DNA of 50,377 bases from the NCBI GenBank assembly GCA_903772945.1, contig CAICTM010000746.1:1-50377 (forward strand). Reading direction: 5' to 3'. The stretch is from Seminavis robusta (taxonomy: Eukaryota; Bacillariophyta; Bacillariophyceae; Naviculales; Naviculaceae). The notes beneath the pieces were generated by a model. The model was not told the DNA's origin. It saw only the letters and a list, made by a program, of their open reading frames with translations, and did not search any database. A program made the position numbers and the translations under genes. Shown one piece after another: positions 21,904-32,830 of this stretch (position 1 is the first letter of the stretch; each line of letters starts with the position of its first letter).

Positions 21904-22601
21904 ATGCCTGTCAAGTATGGAACACCTGCTTACCGCAGGAAGATTGAAGCCAATCGGCGCTCCAGACAGAAGCAACGGGCACAACAAACAGACAAGGAAC
22001 GGCAGGCAGAGTTGAAAATCAAAAGAGAATTCATGCAGAAGCATCGAGAACAACAATCTATTGAAGAAAAAGAGATTGCAAAAAAAAGGATCAAGAAAGG
22101 AAACAGATCAGACGCTCGATCAAGGGATTTTTTGATGCTGAGGCACAAGATTTCAAAGAAAGAAAGCGATGGATTGAACGAGCTTTAGAAATAAGCAAGC
22201 TAAAGCTTGAGCTGAAGATGGAGCGACATAAGCTGCAGAAGCTACGTGGTGTTGAAGACCTAGAAACGTCTGTAAATGGAGGATGGATAAAAGCTCAGCT
22301 TACAGACATCACAGAACAGGCAAAGAAAGAACATGCAATCTTAAGGCATGATTGGGACGAAAGGCAACAGAAACTCCATGCGAAGGATCCGGGTTTCTAC
22401 GAAGCAGAGTGCAACATATTTCAACATACGTGTGATAGAAAGAAGATTGCGCAAGAGAGGAAAGATAGTGCAACCCATCATGATCTGCAACTTGATCGGG
22501 TTAAAGAATCAATCCGCAAAGCAATTTGTGCTCGCAAGGGTTTGTGGTGGCGGCAAAATATATTACCAGGGCTTGTGGAAAAATACGGCTACAGTAAATG
22601 A
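21904..22601 (+). CDS. Charged coiled-coil protein, frame broken at an A8 run
   Basis: An ATG at 21904 (MPVKYGTPAYRRKIEANRR) opens a Lys/Glu/Arg-rich helical frame. At 22080-22087 there is a run of eight A. In the opening frame the text then loses its coiled-coil look and stops at 22188. In the frame one base back it continues naturally (IKGFFDAEAQDFKERKRW, then ALEISKLKLELKMERHK) and runs to the TAA/TGA-bounded end at 22601, with a distinct C-terminus (AICARKGLWWRQNILPG). Read across the A-run the product would be about 232 residues. The sequence GCA AAA AAA AGG resembles a -1 slippage site, but a one-base indel in a homopolymer, real or technical, is the simpler explanation. No family was recognised; the high charge suggests a DNA/RNA- or filament-associated protein. 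Confidence 0.5.
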
Positions 22602-22701
22602 AATGCTTCTGTGTTATTGTCGATTTACTGTATTAGCTAGTGGTCTACCCTCTGATCCTCGAGATTCTCCTCTTTGTATATTGCAGCAATCTCAAATGTA
22701 T

Positions 22702-23111
22702 TCCTTCTTCTGTCTGTCCTTCTGCCGAGGTATCGCAGCTCCCGCTATTTCCTATTTCCTATTTCCTATTCCGGTGAAGCCAAAGTATAAGGATAGAGAT
22801 AGTCATAAGCCAACAAAACTGAACATTGATGGTTCAATACAAGTTAGGGGTAGGAATAAATCATTAATATTTAAGGTTAGTGCAATCAGCACAACAGCAC
22901 AATAAGCCAGTTGTAAATGTTAGAGTTACAATAAGGGAATGACAGCTGGTAAATTATAGAGTTGCGGGCGGCAACACACGACGTAGTCGGGTGTTGCAAC
23001 ACACGACGTAGTCGGGTGTTGTCGCCAGGGCTAGCTTGAAAGATGGGTGCAATCCGAACATAATCCTCCTTCTTCTATCTGTCTTTCTGCCGAGGTATCG
23101 CAGCTCCCGCT
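22702..23111. repeat. 45-bp direct repeat pair flanking a 320-bp segment
   Basis: The copies are 22702-22746 and 23067-23111. Both contain TCTGCCGAGGTATCGCAGCT followed by CCCGCT; two substitutions lie in the 5' part. The enclosed 320 bp holds the 25-bp tandem hairpin units. The layout recalls a very short LTR-like or solo element, but no coding capacity or tRNA primer site was seen. Confidence 0.8.
22972..23021. repeat. Perfect 25-bp tandem duplication with hairpin-forming units
   Basis: Units 22972-22996 and 22997-23021 are identical. Each starts with CAACAC and ends with GTGTTG, so each can fold on itself, and the core (ACGACGTAGTCG) is also partly self-complementary. Flanking bases GGCG...CGCC extend the symmetry of the pair. 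Confidence 0.9.
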
Positions 23112-23642
23112 GACTTAAACTTTGTATCATATGTTTGTGGGCGCCCTTTCGTCCCCGGCGGGTTCAGAATTCAGAAGAAGGAAGTGAACTTCAAAAAGGG
23201 AAAGGCAGCTCGAGAAACAGAAACCAGACCACAACAAACTTCAAGCGGTGTTGGCCCGAAACAGCGACTCCGGTACGGTACCTGGCACCGTGCTGTAAAA
23301 GCTCGCCACACCTCGTTAAAGGATCGGCTGTTTTCCTGGCTACGGTCTAATAGCCACCTATATACCAGTACCTAGATAGCCAGGACGAAGCTCATTGTAT
23401 TGCTCTATTTGCTTACAGTCAACGCTTAATCACAGTTCTACCATCTTCGTCTCCTCGTGTTGCATTTCCTGATGACGCCAGAAGTGGCTGTAGTGATCCT
23501 GTGGTGGCTGTCGGGTGAAAGTTGGGGCACTGCTTGTTCAAATCATTCAGGCCGAACGACGGCCATGGATCTAGCTAGTAGAAGTGTCATCTTACCGGTA
23601 CTTGTACAAAACGACAACCAAAGCCAACAACAGCACCATTCT

Positions 23643-26600
23643 CTAGATTGTCAAAAAGCTTCTAGCTGTCACACGGAATGCAGTCAGCTTTTGCGTAAAG
23701 CGATCGCGATTGGCATTGTCGAGACTTCGCTGAACATCCGCAAGTAGCTTGTTCAAAGCCTCGTTCAGCTTGGTTTGGTTCTCAGGAGACTGAGTAGTAA
23801 TCAAGTGGTCCTTGTAAGCTGTAAAACTTGTTTCGCTTGCCAACATCAGACTCAGCACTGGTCGCATCACAGCCCAATGGTTCTGAGGGGGTCCATAAAG
23901 CAACAAATTGAACAGAGTGGCTGTCAAACTCGAAAACAAATTGGGCTGTGCAGTCAGGTGCTGAAGCAACAAAGCGAACCGATCTTGTTTTGAGATAATC
24001 CAAGCACGATGCAATCAATTCCTGAACAGCCCAATCGAGAAGGAAACGTACCTTGTTCAGATTCATCATTTCGACCTTCTCCTTTCCCGAGTTGTTGAAG
24101 TAGTAAGTGGCCATGTGATCGATCGTGTTCGCGCAAAAAGCACTGATTGTTGCGTCACTCGACTGCAATCCATCGTGCACAGTTGCCATGATTTGCATGA
24201 AGACATTCGTGTCCAGAGCGAAGGCAGTCTTTTGGTGATTTCGAAACAAAATCTCGATGAAGCTGTAGTATGCTTTGCTCAGTTTCGGATAGGAGTTCAC
24301 ATCATCCATTGGGACAGACAGTGTCATTTGTAGTGCAACATCAAGTGCATTGTCCAGGGCTCTGTCATTGTAGAGCTCAAAGACTCCGAAGCACACGTAA
24401 TTTCCGCCCAAAGCCGAATTCAGGACGTTTAGAGACAGCGCCAACCCCTTGTACCGAATCTTGTAAATGTCCCGATCGCCGCTAGCGGGCGGTGGTGTTG
24501 CCAGCAGCCGCCGTCCGTAAGCACAAACCACGTCACTAGTACAGCGAAACAACAGAATTCCATTGGGGCTGCTCTGATCGAAGTTCACTCGGTTGGCTTT
24601 ATTGTGACAGAACTCGTGCAGAAATCGCAGCAGACTAATGATGACTTCAGTTTGGTCGTGCCAGACGTCGGCAACCTTTGCGAGCAACGGAAGATGATTG
24701 GGGTGCAGAATATCAAAGAGACCGCTGTATGTTTTTCGGTTGTGAAGACTAGCTGCAATGCCACGAAGATCTCGAAATACGCCAACTAGCGGTCGACGAC
24801 AATTCTCGTTTCGTAGGTCCTGAGGCGACAAACTTCCGAGTTGCCCCATGACTGTCACAATCGGCTTGAGGAATTGGTCAAACGTCAGTCCCAGCTTTTC
24901 TTCTCCTTGCGGAGACAGCAACAGACGCGTTAAGGTGGCGTGGAAAGTGGTGCGATGTCGCGTATTGCCGGGGATTGAAAGAAACGGGAATTGATCCTCG
25001 GTGTGATGTAAGGCTAGGAAGCGAACAGTCTCCAGCGTAAGGAGGAGTTTGGAACTGCTGTAGCCTTGAGCCATGTCGTGTAGCAAGTCGAGAGTCTTTC
25101 CGATGATTTCTTGTTCCTCGGGCCAATATTTCAGGTTGTTTCCCATTTTCGTCACGATCAGATTAGCCACAACAGTGTGGTCACCCATTCCCAAGTGATC
25201 AAACATTCGTTGGTAAATCTTTTGTTTCGTAGACGGCCCAGAGTCCAATTTCGAAGCAATCATGCCAACAACAGACGACAGATTGTCTCCGGATACACCA
25301 GAGTTGGACCCAGACATTTGATCCCACATAAACATGTAAACCCGTCGGAAATTCTGAAAGTAGAAGAGTAGCGCCTGCTCCAGTCTAGGATCTGAGCGGC
25401 CGGCACCATTGGACGAAGTAAGGCGAAAATCTACACCCTGGGCAAGTTGAAGGGCCCGTCGACTGAGACTTGCGTCAATGGTTTCTTCTCCGTCTGCCAT
25501 TTGCGCTGAGGACCAGCTGTGACCTCCGACGACAGCTCCAACCATGTAAGTCAACCATGTCAACTGTCCCTCGATGATAGCCATTCGTTGTTGCACGTCC
25601 TGAGGCGCGGATGAGGTAGCGTTGGCGCCGAGAGGTGCCATCAGGTCTCGATATTGGTTAAGCAGTGGGTCGAATTTGTTCAACATCATGTTGGCGACCC
25701 TCCCGTATTGGAATCGGCAGATTACTGGCAAACGATCCAGCTGCTCTCTGAGAGAGCCGTCGTCGTCTAATGGATCGTCCAATGCACCGTCACTGCGAAG
25801 CACTGTCTCGACCGATCCCAGCATACTATCAATGTAGGTTTCCATCACCAAGAGTACTTGCTTTTCTAGATGCGGGACGTGACCTCGTGCTCCAGTTTCC
25901 GGTCGTACGTAAGGTACTGCCGCCACTAAGCGCGCCCAAAGCGCTAGGAGGTAATGTATTGAATTTGTGCTGTACTGCCAGTTTCGAATGGACTGTACTG
26001 TGAATTTCGCTGCCAGTTCGAGGAATTCAAGGTATCCTTCTGCCTTAACCAATTCGCTGAGTTGGTAGCTTGCCTTCAATCGTCCCAAAAGCCGACAGAA
26101 TTGATGGTAATTATCCTGATGTTGGAGACCAGTCTCCTTGAGCAACATTTCACGAATGCCACCCATGAGTCGTCCCAGGAAAGCGGCTCTGTCTTTGTCG
26201 GTGGGAAACAGAGAGCGCCTCACGGACGAGAGTAGAATGATGGCTTCCATGGCTTTGGACGAGCGCGGTGGATCGGCAGTAGCATAAAATTCAAATAGAA
26301 GCTCAGTGGTGGCGGGGTCCTGCAGCAAAGGTCGCCATGAAGTGGGTGCTTGAATCGTTCCAACATCTTCGGTTGATTCATCAGGGTTAGTTCCAATGAA
26401 ATCAAAATTCAAACAGCGCACAGTGAGTGATAAAGCTTGTTCCCCTAGGATTCCCTCTTGCCTTGGATTCGCAGCTTTTGGAAGTGGAACGAAATGAAAA
26501 GAAATAAATGAGTGACAAGATGAATGAATGAGCAAATCAAATGGGTTTGTCTGTTTTTTTCGCGGAAGCTCCGATAAAACAAATGCACTTACTAATGGCC

Positions 26601-27214
26601 CGTGTTTGCAGTTGCTTCAAGGTAGTCAATCCTAATTGAAAGACCTTCAGTAAACATACATCTCGAAAGCTGACGCTCGTTTTACGGTGCTGTGTGAGTG
26701 TCCGTCCAGTGGTAGGAATGTTGAGCTCATCAACGAGTTGGTTTAGAATCTTGAGTCCCAGAATGCAATGATCCACGGTGGCTTGTAGGAATTTCGTGAC
26801 ATCGTCTGCTAGTTCCCGATGGGTGGGGTCGTCAAACCATCCCAGCTTGGTGATGCGACAGACGAGCTTGATAAGAGAGAGAGTGAGAAAATCTTGTAAC
26901 TGCGGTCCATTGTTGGCCAAATAACCAAGGACGTAATTTCGAATGTCAATTCGTTGTGGCACTGTGAAGCTGTTCCAATGAATCGTGATGAGTTCTATCA
27001 AGCTGTTGGAGGCCACAAGTCGAGAGTATTGCGAGTTGGAGTTGTCCAAGATATACTGGCATTGGGGAATGTACTCGGCCGACGACTGAAGACTCAAAAG
27101 GCGTTGCTGCGCTTCATTGCGAGACACTTGCTGGCCATTCTCGTCTGTCGTTGGCATTCCCGTGTACAGCGTCTCGCAGAGAGCCTCTACTTGAGCTAGT
27201 TGTTGGGCGTCCAT
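23643..27214 (-). CDS. XPO7: Exportin-7 (Ran-binding protein 16-type importin-beta family receptor)
   Basis: Exons 27214-26593, about 26456-24048 and 23983-23643, 1123 residues in total (human exportin-7 is 1087). It is a HEAT-repeat nuclear transport receptor that moves cargo through nuclear pores with Ran-GTP. Diagnostic blocks in family order are RIDIRNYVLGYLA, RITKLGWFDD, LNFDFIGTN.DEST, SVRRSLFPTDK, NYHQFCRLLGRLKASYQL, SIHYLLALWARL, NLKYWPEEQEI, SPNGILLFRCTS, YPKLSKAYYSF and NRDRFTQKLTAFR. The start is MDAQQLAQVEAL. The first intron has donor GTAAGT (26592-26587); two phase-compatible acceptors exist, starting exon 2 at 26456 or 26444, so four residues are uncertain. In the last intron the strongest donor (GTACGT, 24051-24046) is out of phase with the C-terminal exon; a donor 4 nt downstream (GTTTCC) keeps frame. 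No Ran-binding residue loss was seen. Confidence 0.93.
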
Positions 27215-28643
27215 GGTGGATGGCTCAAAGCGAGAGGAAGAAAAGTAATAGCGGGGAATCAGGTGGAAACGCAAGGAGAAAAATGTCCAATACAATAGAG
27301 TAGGCTATCACTCGATCGTGAGAAACCAAATGCGTGACCACTGACTGACAACAAGTTTCCCACTCTAGCTAGCTAGCCCTTCTTCTTGACAGCCTCTACA
27401 AGCGCTATCCAGACAGAAACAGCTCCAAGATTGACAAACCCAAATCAAATCGATAGCTGTCTCATTCGGTCGTCCACACACACATGCACGAGATCTTTTG
27501 ACTTCTCAACCCGCCGACTAACCAAATTGTGCGGTGGCAACAGCTGTGGAAAAATAGCGGGGCCTCCAAACGGTTAACCGCGCCACTGGCTCCTCTGTCG
27601 CTGATTAGGGTGAGCGTTTTGAGTTTTGCCACCAGAGTGGTCTTACAACGAAGGCGCACAACCAAGACATTGTTTCGTCCAAGAACAGATGCAGGGCACA
27701 GGGCACCACTTCACACCCATCAATTGACATGACAGTAAGGTCCAACTCATGTCAGTGCCAGTGCCATGCAAGGCACCTAGAAAGCAGACGAGACTGCAAT
27801 GGTACAAACGAAGATGGTAGAAACATGCATGCAGTAAGAGCCAGCAAGCTTTGCCCCAACCAGAGGTCTTGGCAGCCATTTCCTTGATGCATCAATAGTA
27901 CTGGACATCTTTTAAAATCTTACACTAAATGTATGACTCGTACGATGGTAGAATCAAAACTTTCTTGGTGGTGGGCACTCAGCTCCGTTTTCACTGAGCC
28001 ATTCAATCTGTTTGGATCATGGATGAATGCAGGGCGATGTGCCAGAGTAAATCCTAACTAGCCAGACTTGATGCAATTGGGCTCCATATGCTTCCACGAC
28101 TGTTACAAACATAGGGACCTGAGAATCAAGTGTTCTACCAACTGTAGGAAAAATAACGCGTTATCATGCCTACCAGTCACATCCCATGGAACTCCTAGGC
28201 CATTTTCGTCACCCGTAGTTCTGACAGAGACAGTATCAATGGACGTCCCGGTACCTAGCAGATTCTTTTGGAAATCCTCTATATTCCTTTGCCTCGGAGG
28301 TCCTCAAAATTGTCTTCCTCGCCCGACACTGCAGTCAACATCACCAGGATACACTTACGAGTTTGCTCAAGAGCTCTTGCAATACACGGCTCTTAGCCTT
28401 ATTCGCGACTCGATCCTAGATAGGGTTTGAGTTCGACTCATGACTGAGAGTGGCAGTGCTCTCGTCAGAAAACATGGCTAAAGTCACCATACGTATACAA
28501 TATGAGTACTTAAGTTGTGTATCTCTCTAATGACCAGTCTCAACGTCATTAATACGAATTGGATGATTCGCCAACATCTGAACTCATAAGCCGAATACTT
28601 CTCGATTGCACAGTCTACATTCCAACATCACGATGAGCGTGGC

Positions 28644-29047
28644 TGGAGTACTTCCACGCTACTAGATCCATCCGCACTCAAATCAGTAACGAAATGTTCT
28701 TCTTTCGTACGGCATTCCCTGGTGTGTTCTTGTTCTGCAGGATCGTGCGCTGTCTGAGTACGATCCCTTATTCGATGCAGAAATTGCAATTACACAGGCC
28801 CTCTTAGCCTTTATCGCGCAGACTCCTACCTCTCATCACACTCTTCGATACCTAGGATTAGAGGGTGTTGTCGGAGTGACTTTCACTGATGGATCTCTCG
28901 GGTGAATAGTCTCATTCTGAGATCAGGGCTGTCTTCGGTTCAGAGTGACCGCACCAGAATCTAGGCGCGTATGGTCATACTAGGGTTGATGATGAAACAT
29001 CGCTCTAGAATTTAGCCAGTGGAGTACTTCCACGCTACTAGATCCAT
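28644..29047. repeat. Perfect 28-bp direct repeat, 376 bp apart
   Basis: Copies at 28644-28671 and 29020-29047 share TGGAGTACTTCCACGCTACT followed by AGATCCAT without mismatch. Weaker similarity (CTCTTAGCC.TTAT.CGCG) links about 28389 and 28803, which suggests a diverged tandem duplication of roughly 400 bp. Confidence 0.85.
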
Positions 29048-29185
29048 GCTAGACAAATCTTCCACCGTTCCGTTTTAGGATCGTGGAGATACGTAGGATT
29101 ACTACCGCAACCTACTCTATCACACTTTATAGTCTCCCGGGGAGCCAGATCTACGATCCCTTGATGTGATCTCTCTCGTTGATTA

Positions 29186-29277
29186 GTTTTCATAGCTTTC
29201 TAATCTCTCTCATAACTTTCATTCTCTCAAACTCAAAACACTCGAAAGATCTTTACACTAGCTTTTAGCGTAGTGCA
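29186..29277. repeat. 90-bp dispersed element, copy 1 (inverted to 47544-47637)
   Basis: This copy is the reverse complement of 47544-47637 except for a 4-bp AAGC insertion/duplication and two substitutions. It contains CATAACTTTCATTCTCTCAA and CGAAAGATCTTTACACTAGC. Similarity stops sharply on both sides. No terminal inverted repeats or coding capacity were seen. Confidence 0.9.
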
Positions 29278-30233
29278 CAATAATATTTTCCTCCACAGCA
29301 TCATATCTGGCAGGGCTAGTAATCCTTCCCGCCCAACATTGTTGCTACCTCTTGACTCGGATTCAAGAGATTCGTTGATTTGATTCGATTCGATTCATTT
29401 CTTGTGTGGCTTGTTCCGTAGATAATCTACCTACTCTAAACCCCCTCATCTATCTTGTGTTGTTGGTTGTTCACGGAGACGTCCAGCAGGTACGTTGTCT
29501 GGGTACGGTACGTAGTGGGAATCAGTACAACAGGTGTTCTTTTGCTTCTGAGGGAAACGTTCTAGCTAGCGAGCACAGTCAGTTGATATACGTCCTTTGA
29601 ACTGCTATGAGTACCATGCATGCTACCAGCGCTGCTCCAAGACAGCAAACCTGTGCGACAAGCACACCTGAGGGTATGACAGCTTCTTTGGAACAGCAAA
29701 GGCACAGTGGGGCTGCTGCGTAGTTTCGAGCTGTTGTTGCTTCCCTTCCTAATATAAGCTTGGTTGATTGCCTTCCTAACAGCAAACCCCAAGGAAAGCC
29801 AAGACAAAAGTTCATCCAATGCTACGACTATTGATTTGATATCAAGGTAAAGTTCTGGTGTTACTGCATCTACTCTACTGCATTAACCTTGAAAAGTAGT
29901 GTCATGTTTTTCTTGTCATGTTGACTTGCTTTGCGGATCGTTTTTGTTCTTCTCGAAAGCAAGCAGCATGGGTTTTTCTTCTGTCTGTCTGGATATGAAA
30001 CGATATTAGTGTGCAGTGTGCTGTGATTCGTCCTGTTCTTCTTGTATTCTGGGTTTGTGCTGTGCGCTTGGATGGTTCTTCTTGAATTGAAAGAAGAAAC
30101 ACTGGTAGACATGCTGTAGTATCACCATTGTCGTTCCAGTCTTCTCTTCCAACCAATCTCTCTTTTTTACATCCATCCGTCCATCCATTACACAACAGCA
30201 CTCCCCCGACCATTCAAAATCAAACAGCGATAT

Positions 30234-31111
30234 TTACTTCTTGCTCACTTTTCCTCCAATCATGGGGATGGGCTTGCGGGCAACTCCACGCTTTTCGAAT
30301 TCTTCCTTGATTTGACGGGCATTGCAGATTCCAGGAAAGAAATGGGGCTGTCCTCGTCCGTACGAGTCAAAGGCAGCAAACCATCGGTTCCACTTGGCGG
30401 GGTCCGTGTTGGTTTCCTTCATGTAGCAGATCACGGGGAACTCCAAGCTGGGGAAGAAACCGTAGTTGATAATGTCGTCGTACTTCCAGCGATTGGCAGT
30501 GTCGGCCACATAGTTGCTGGGTTTCTTGACCAACTTGGCGCCCTTTTCGAGGTCACATTGAGGTCCCTTGACATTGTAAAATTCCATCGAGTCCTTTTCA
30601 AATACAAGACGGACGCGGACCGTCTGGACCCACAAGAGAGCGGCAAAGACCAAATGGAATCCAGCTCCAAAAACACCAAGCAAAGAAGGGCTGCCATCCG
30701 CCATGTAAGCTACAATACAAATCAGACATAGACAAAGAGAAGAAGAGGTGAGAAAAGAGACACAGCACAAAGTTTTGATCTGATGGAACATGATTTGGCA
30801 AGCCCAGCACCATTTCATGAAAACTTACTGGGATGGTACCAAGCAATCATGGGTGCCAACAGGAAAACTCCCAAAGCCAAAGAAAAGTCAGGATCAATGA
30901 TACGGTCGGCCATGCGAGAACGCGCCGCCTTGGAGACCTTGTTGACAGGCACCGGGGCGGTGGAGACCTTTTCGGGGATGGGTTGATTCCATTCATCAAT
31001 GGGAGGAGACGCCACATTCACTTGAGTGGCCACACGCTGCATCGATGGCTTGACCACAAAGGCTTGGCTGCCAGTAGTAGCCAACAACAACAAACAACTC
31101 AATAGCTTCAT
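30234..31111 (-). CDS. Plastid-targeted two-helix membrane protein, DUF3119-like
   Basis: Two exons (31111-30829, 30709-30234) with a 119-nt intron (donor GTAAGT, acceptor TAG); 252 residues. Residues 1-17 are a signal peptide ending SQA|F, the diatom plastid motif. Two membrane segments follow: ALGVFLLAPMIAWYH (about 80-95), just before the intron, and LLGVFGAGFHLVFAALLWVQ just after it. The C-terminal soluble part has VRLVFEKDSMEFYN, RWKYDDIINYGFFPSLEFPV and HFFPGICNARQIKEEFE. This layout (two helices, then 'W..FWP..P...F.KE....HF.P') is that of DUF3119, a small family of cyanobacteria and plastids without a firm function. Placement in thylakoid or inner envelope is inferred. The family call rests on memory of the pattern. 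Confidence 0.78.
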
Positions 31112-32473
31112 GGTGTACAGTAGTAGATAGATAGAATGGATGATCAAACAAGAAAAAGGACCAGCCGACCTGAATTTATGAGATTGTAAAAGGACAAGGG
31201 AAGGCGAAACTGGACGGTGATGGATGGTGATGGGTTGTTCTTTGGCAAATCGTGAGGAAGCAAAACAGAAAGATACGGTCGTACCTAACGATTAGCTCTA
31301 CTAGTAGCTAGGATTGTACCTTTTGTTCCGACCAGCTGGTGCAGATTAGCCAATCGCTGGGACGTCGAACAACCAACTGTTGCGCAGACCTGTTCTCTGC
31401 GAATGCAAGCCGAACCGTCTATTGCAACCGGTATCTGAAGCTTTAACATATAAGCAACTCCGATGACAGCTGCAGAATCTGTCTTGCCATTGAAGAACTC
31501 GTGTCACTGTCATAAATTGTACTGTAAATAGAAAGTACGTACGGTAACCCTTTTCTGGCTCTTGAGATGACCCATTTGTAGGATCGAGACCTACGACATA
31601 CCTCTAACCTTACCGGTACCAAAAGTTCAGAAAGACGCACATCCCTTCGAAAGAACGCCGAGGGAGACTGTCACCAGCACATAGTCGAGTGAGTCGAGTG
31701 ACGAGTCGAGTCTCAGTCGAGTCGAGTCTCACAGTCTAGCTAGTACCGGTAGCTCTAGCTAGTACCGGTAGTGCGTGGGGGAGCTCCCACCACTCTCTTG
31801 TGACGAAGGCCAACTTTGGCTCACAGCACTACCAGTACTCCCACATGCAGTCTCTAAGTTAGCTCAAAGCCATGGAACTCCCAAGAAGATGTAAGGTTAC
31901 TATGAAGAAATGCAAAGGAAGGCGGAGTGCAGTCAAGAAAGATGGTGGTGAAACAGCCATTCTGCCTGCCTGTCTCCAGTCTCATGCAGCCCGTTTTCCA
32001 GTTCTTTGCTCCTGGATGGCGGTGGGTCATCTGCCTACATCTTTCAAGCTTGCTAGCGCCGTCTCGCAGCCAATAGCCAGTCATCCTACACGAATTTCCA
32101 TCAGCCAAGTACTGGTAGCTATTCCGAGTTGAGCCTTCTACGTGTAAGTGGCGGGATAACTAACTATGAGACAAGCGTCGGGATAGGAATATATCAATCA
32201 TCAAGAATCTATAACCATTAACGTTCCAAAGAATAAGATCACTCTTGCACAAGGACATATATTAAATGAATACATGGGAATTGGAGAAAAGTATATCCGG
32301 AGAGGCGATCTCTCAGCCGCAACATCTTGCCGCTGTCCCACTAAGAAACACAATGCTTGATGATGCTGGTTCATACTGTACCCATTGGTACTGCGTGTGA
32401 AACCAAGCTTCATCGAAATAGCGCCGTTGTTCCTGTGTGGCCTCACCTGGTGTGCGATGGCAATGGATAAAGC
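31112..32473. other. Intergenic with GAGTC and TACCGGTA repeats
   Basis: The left part is the promoter side of the DUF3119-like gene. A (GAGTC)n array lies at 31683-31730, directly followed by two CTAGCTAGTACCGGTAG units (about 31737-31770). No gene was recognised; the short open frames at 31854-32132 are antisense to each other and lack support. Confidence 0.5.
31683..31730. repeat. (GAGTC)n microsatellite, locus 2
   Basis: Irregular array of GAGTC units with GTGAC interruptions, of the same type as those at 10846 and 40354. The duplicated CTAGCTAGTACCGGTAG units follow it. Confidence 0.85.
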
Positions 32474-32830
32474 TTAGCGACTTGCACCATTGCCCTTGCC
32501 CTTTCCTTTGCCTTTGCCCTTTCCTCCACCTGTCTCTTCTACTTCTTCGTATTCTTCGTAGTCATATGAGAAACTCATGTCTTCGAAGGAGAAGCTCATG
32601 TCTTCGCCTAGAAGAGCCGCCATGTCTTCTTCCTCGAGGTCGCGGTTGCCTTCACCAAACTCATTGGTTAAACGTTTCAATTCGTCTGCTTGTTGTTGCT
32701 TGACATTGATGAGACCTCTACGAACTCTTGTCACTGGGGCCTTGTCTTGCTGACTAGACTCTGGTGCGGCAGTGGCAAGTCCCAAGAAAACAAAAGACAA
32801 CACGAAGGTAAGGCTCTGCTTCATCATCAT
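32474..32830 (-). CDS. Small secreted acidic protein with GK repeats
   Basis: Single exon of 118 residues, or 116 if the third of the leading Met codons starts it. Residues 1-22 form a clear signal peptide (hydrophobic core, then ATA|APES). A basic segment TRVRRGL follows, a possible processing site. The middle is helical and charged (ADELKRLTNEFGEG). It is followed by a repeat of EDMSFSF / EDMSFSYDYEEYEE, then a GGGKGKGKGKGKG tail. Acidic, aromatic and Ser-rich repeats next to Lys-rich tails are features of diatom silica- and cell-wall-associated proteins, so an extracellular or silica-vesicle role is possible but is only suggested by composition. No KXXK silaffin motif was seen outside the GK tail. 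Confidence 0.7.
   Translation of the reverse strand: MMMKQSLTFVLSFVFLGLATAAPESSQQDKAPVTRVRRGLINVKQQQADELKRLTNEFGEGNRDLEEEDMAALLGEDMSFSFEDMSFSYDYEEYEEVEETGGGKGKGKGKGKGNGASR

Larger units (their letters stand above)
22602..23642. other. Repeat-bearing convergent intergenic region
   Basis: It lies between the coiled-coil gene and the 3' end of exportin-7. It contains an (ATTTCCT)n microsatellite (about 22745-22772), a 45-bp direct repeat pair, and a perfect 25-bp tandem duplication. No gene was recognised. Confidence 0.6.
27215..30233. other. Long intergenic region with decayed repeats
   Basis: The first few hundred bases are the exportin-7 promoter side. From about 28000 to 29350 the sequence contains diverged internal repeats, including a perfect 28-bp direct repeat (28644-28671 and 29020-29047) and a 90-bp element that recurs inverted at 47544-47637. 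The remaining open frames are short and stop-rich. It looks like the remains of mobile or satellite DNA. 29870-30233 is likely 3' untranslated sequence of the neighbouring minus-strand gene. No intact gene was recognised. Confidence 0.6.

Noticed and set aside
22702..23111. LTR retrotransposon
   Set aside because: The repeats are only 45 bp, no primer-binding site or coding region is present, and the ends are not TG...CA.
28200..28430. Open frame of about 80 codons that could be a small gene
   Set aside because: Weak similarity to a neighbouring fragment and position in a repeat block favour a decayed element; no ATG context or splice sites support a gene.
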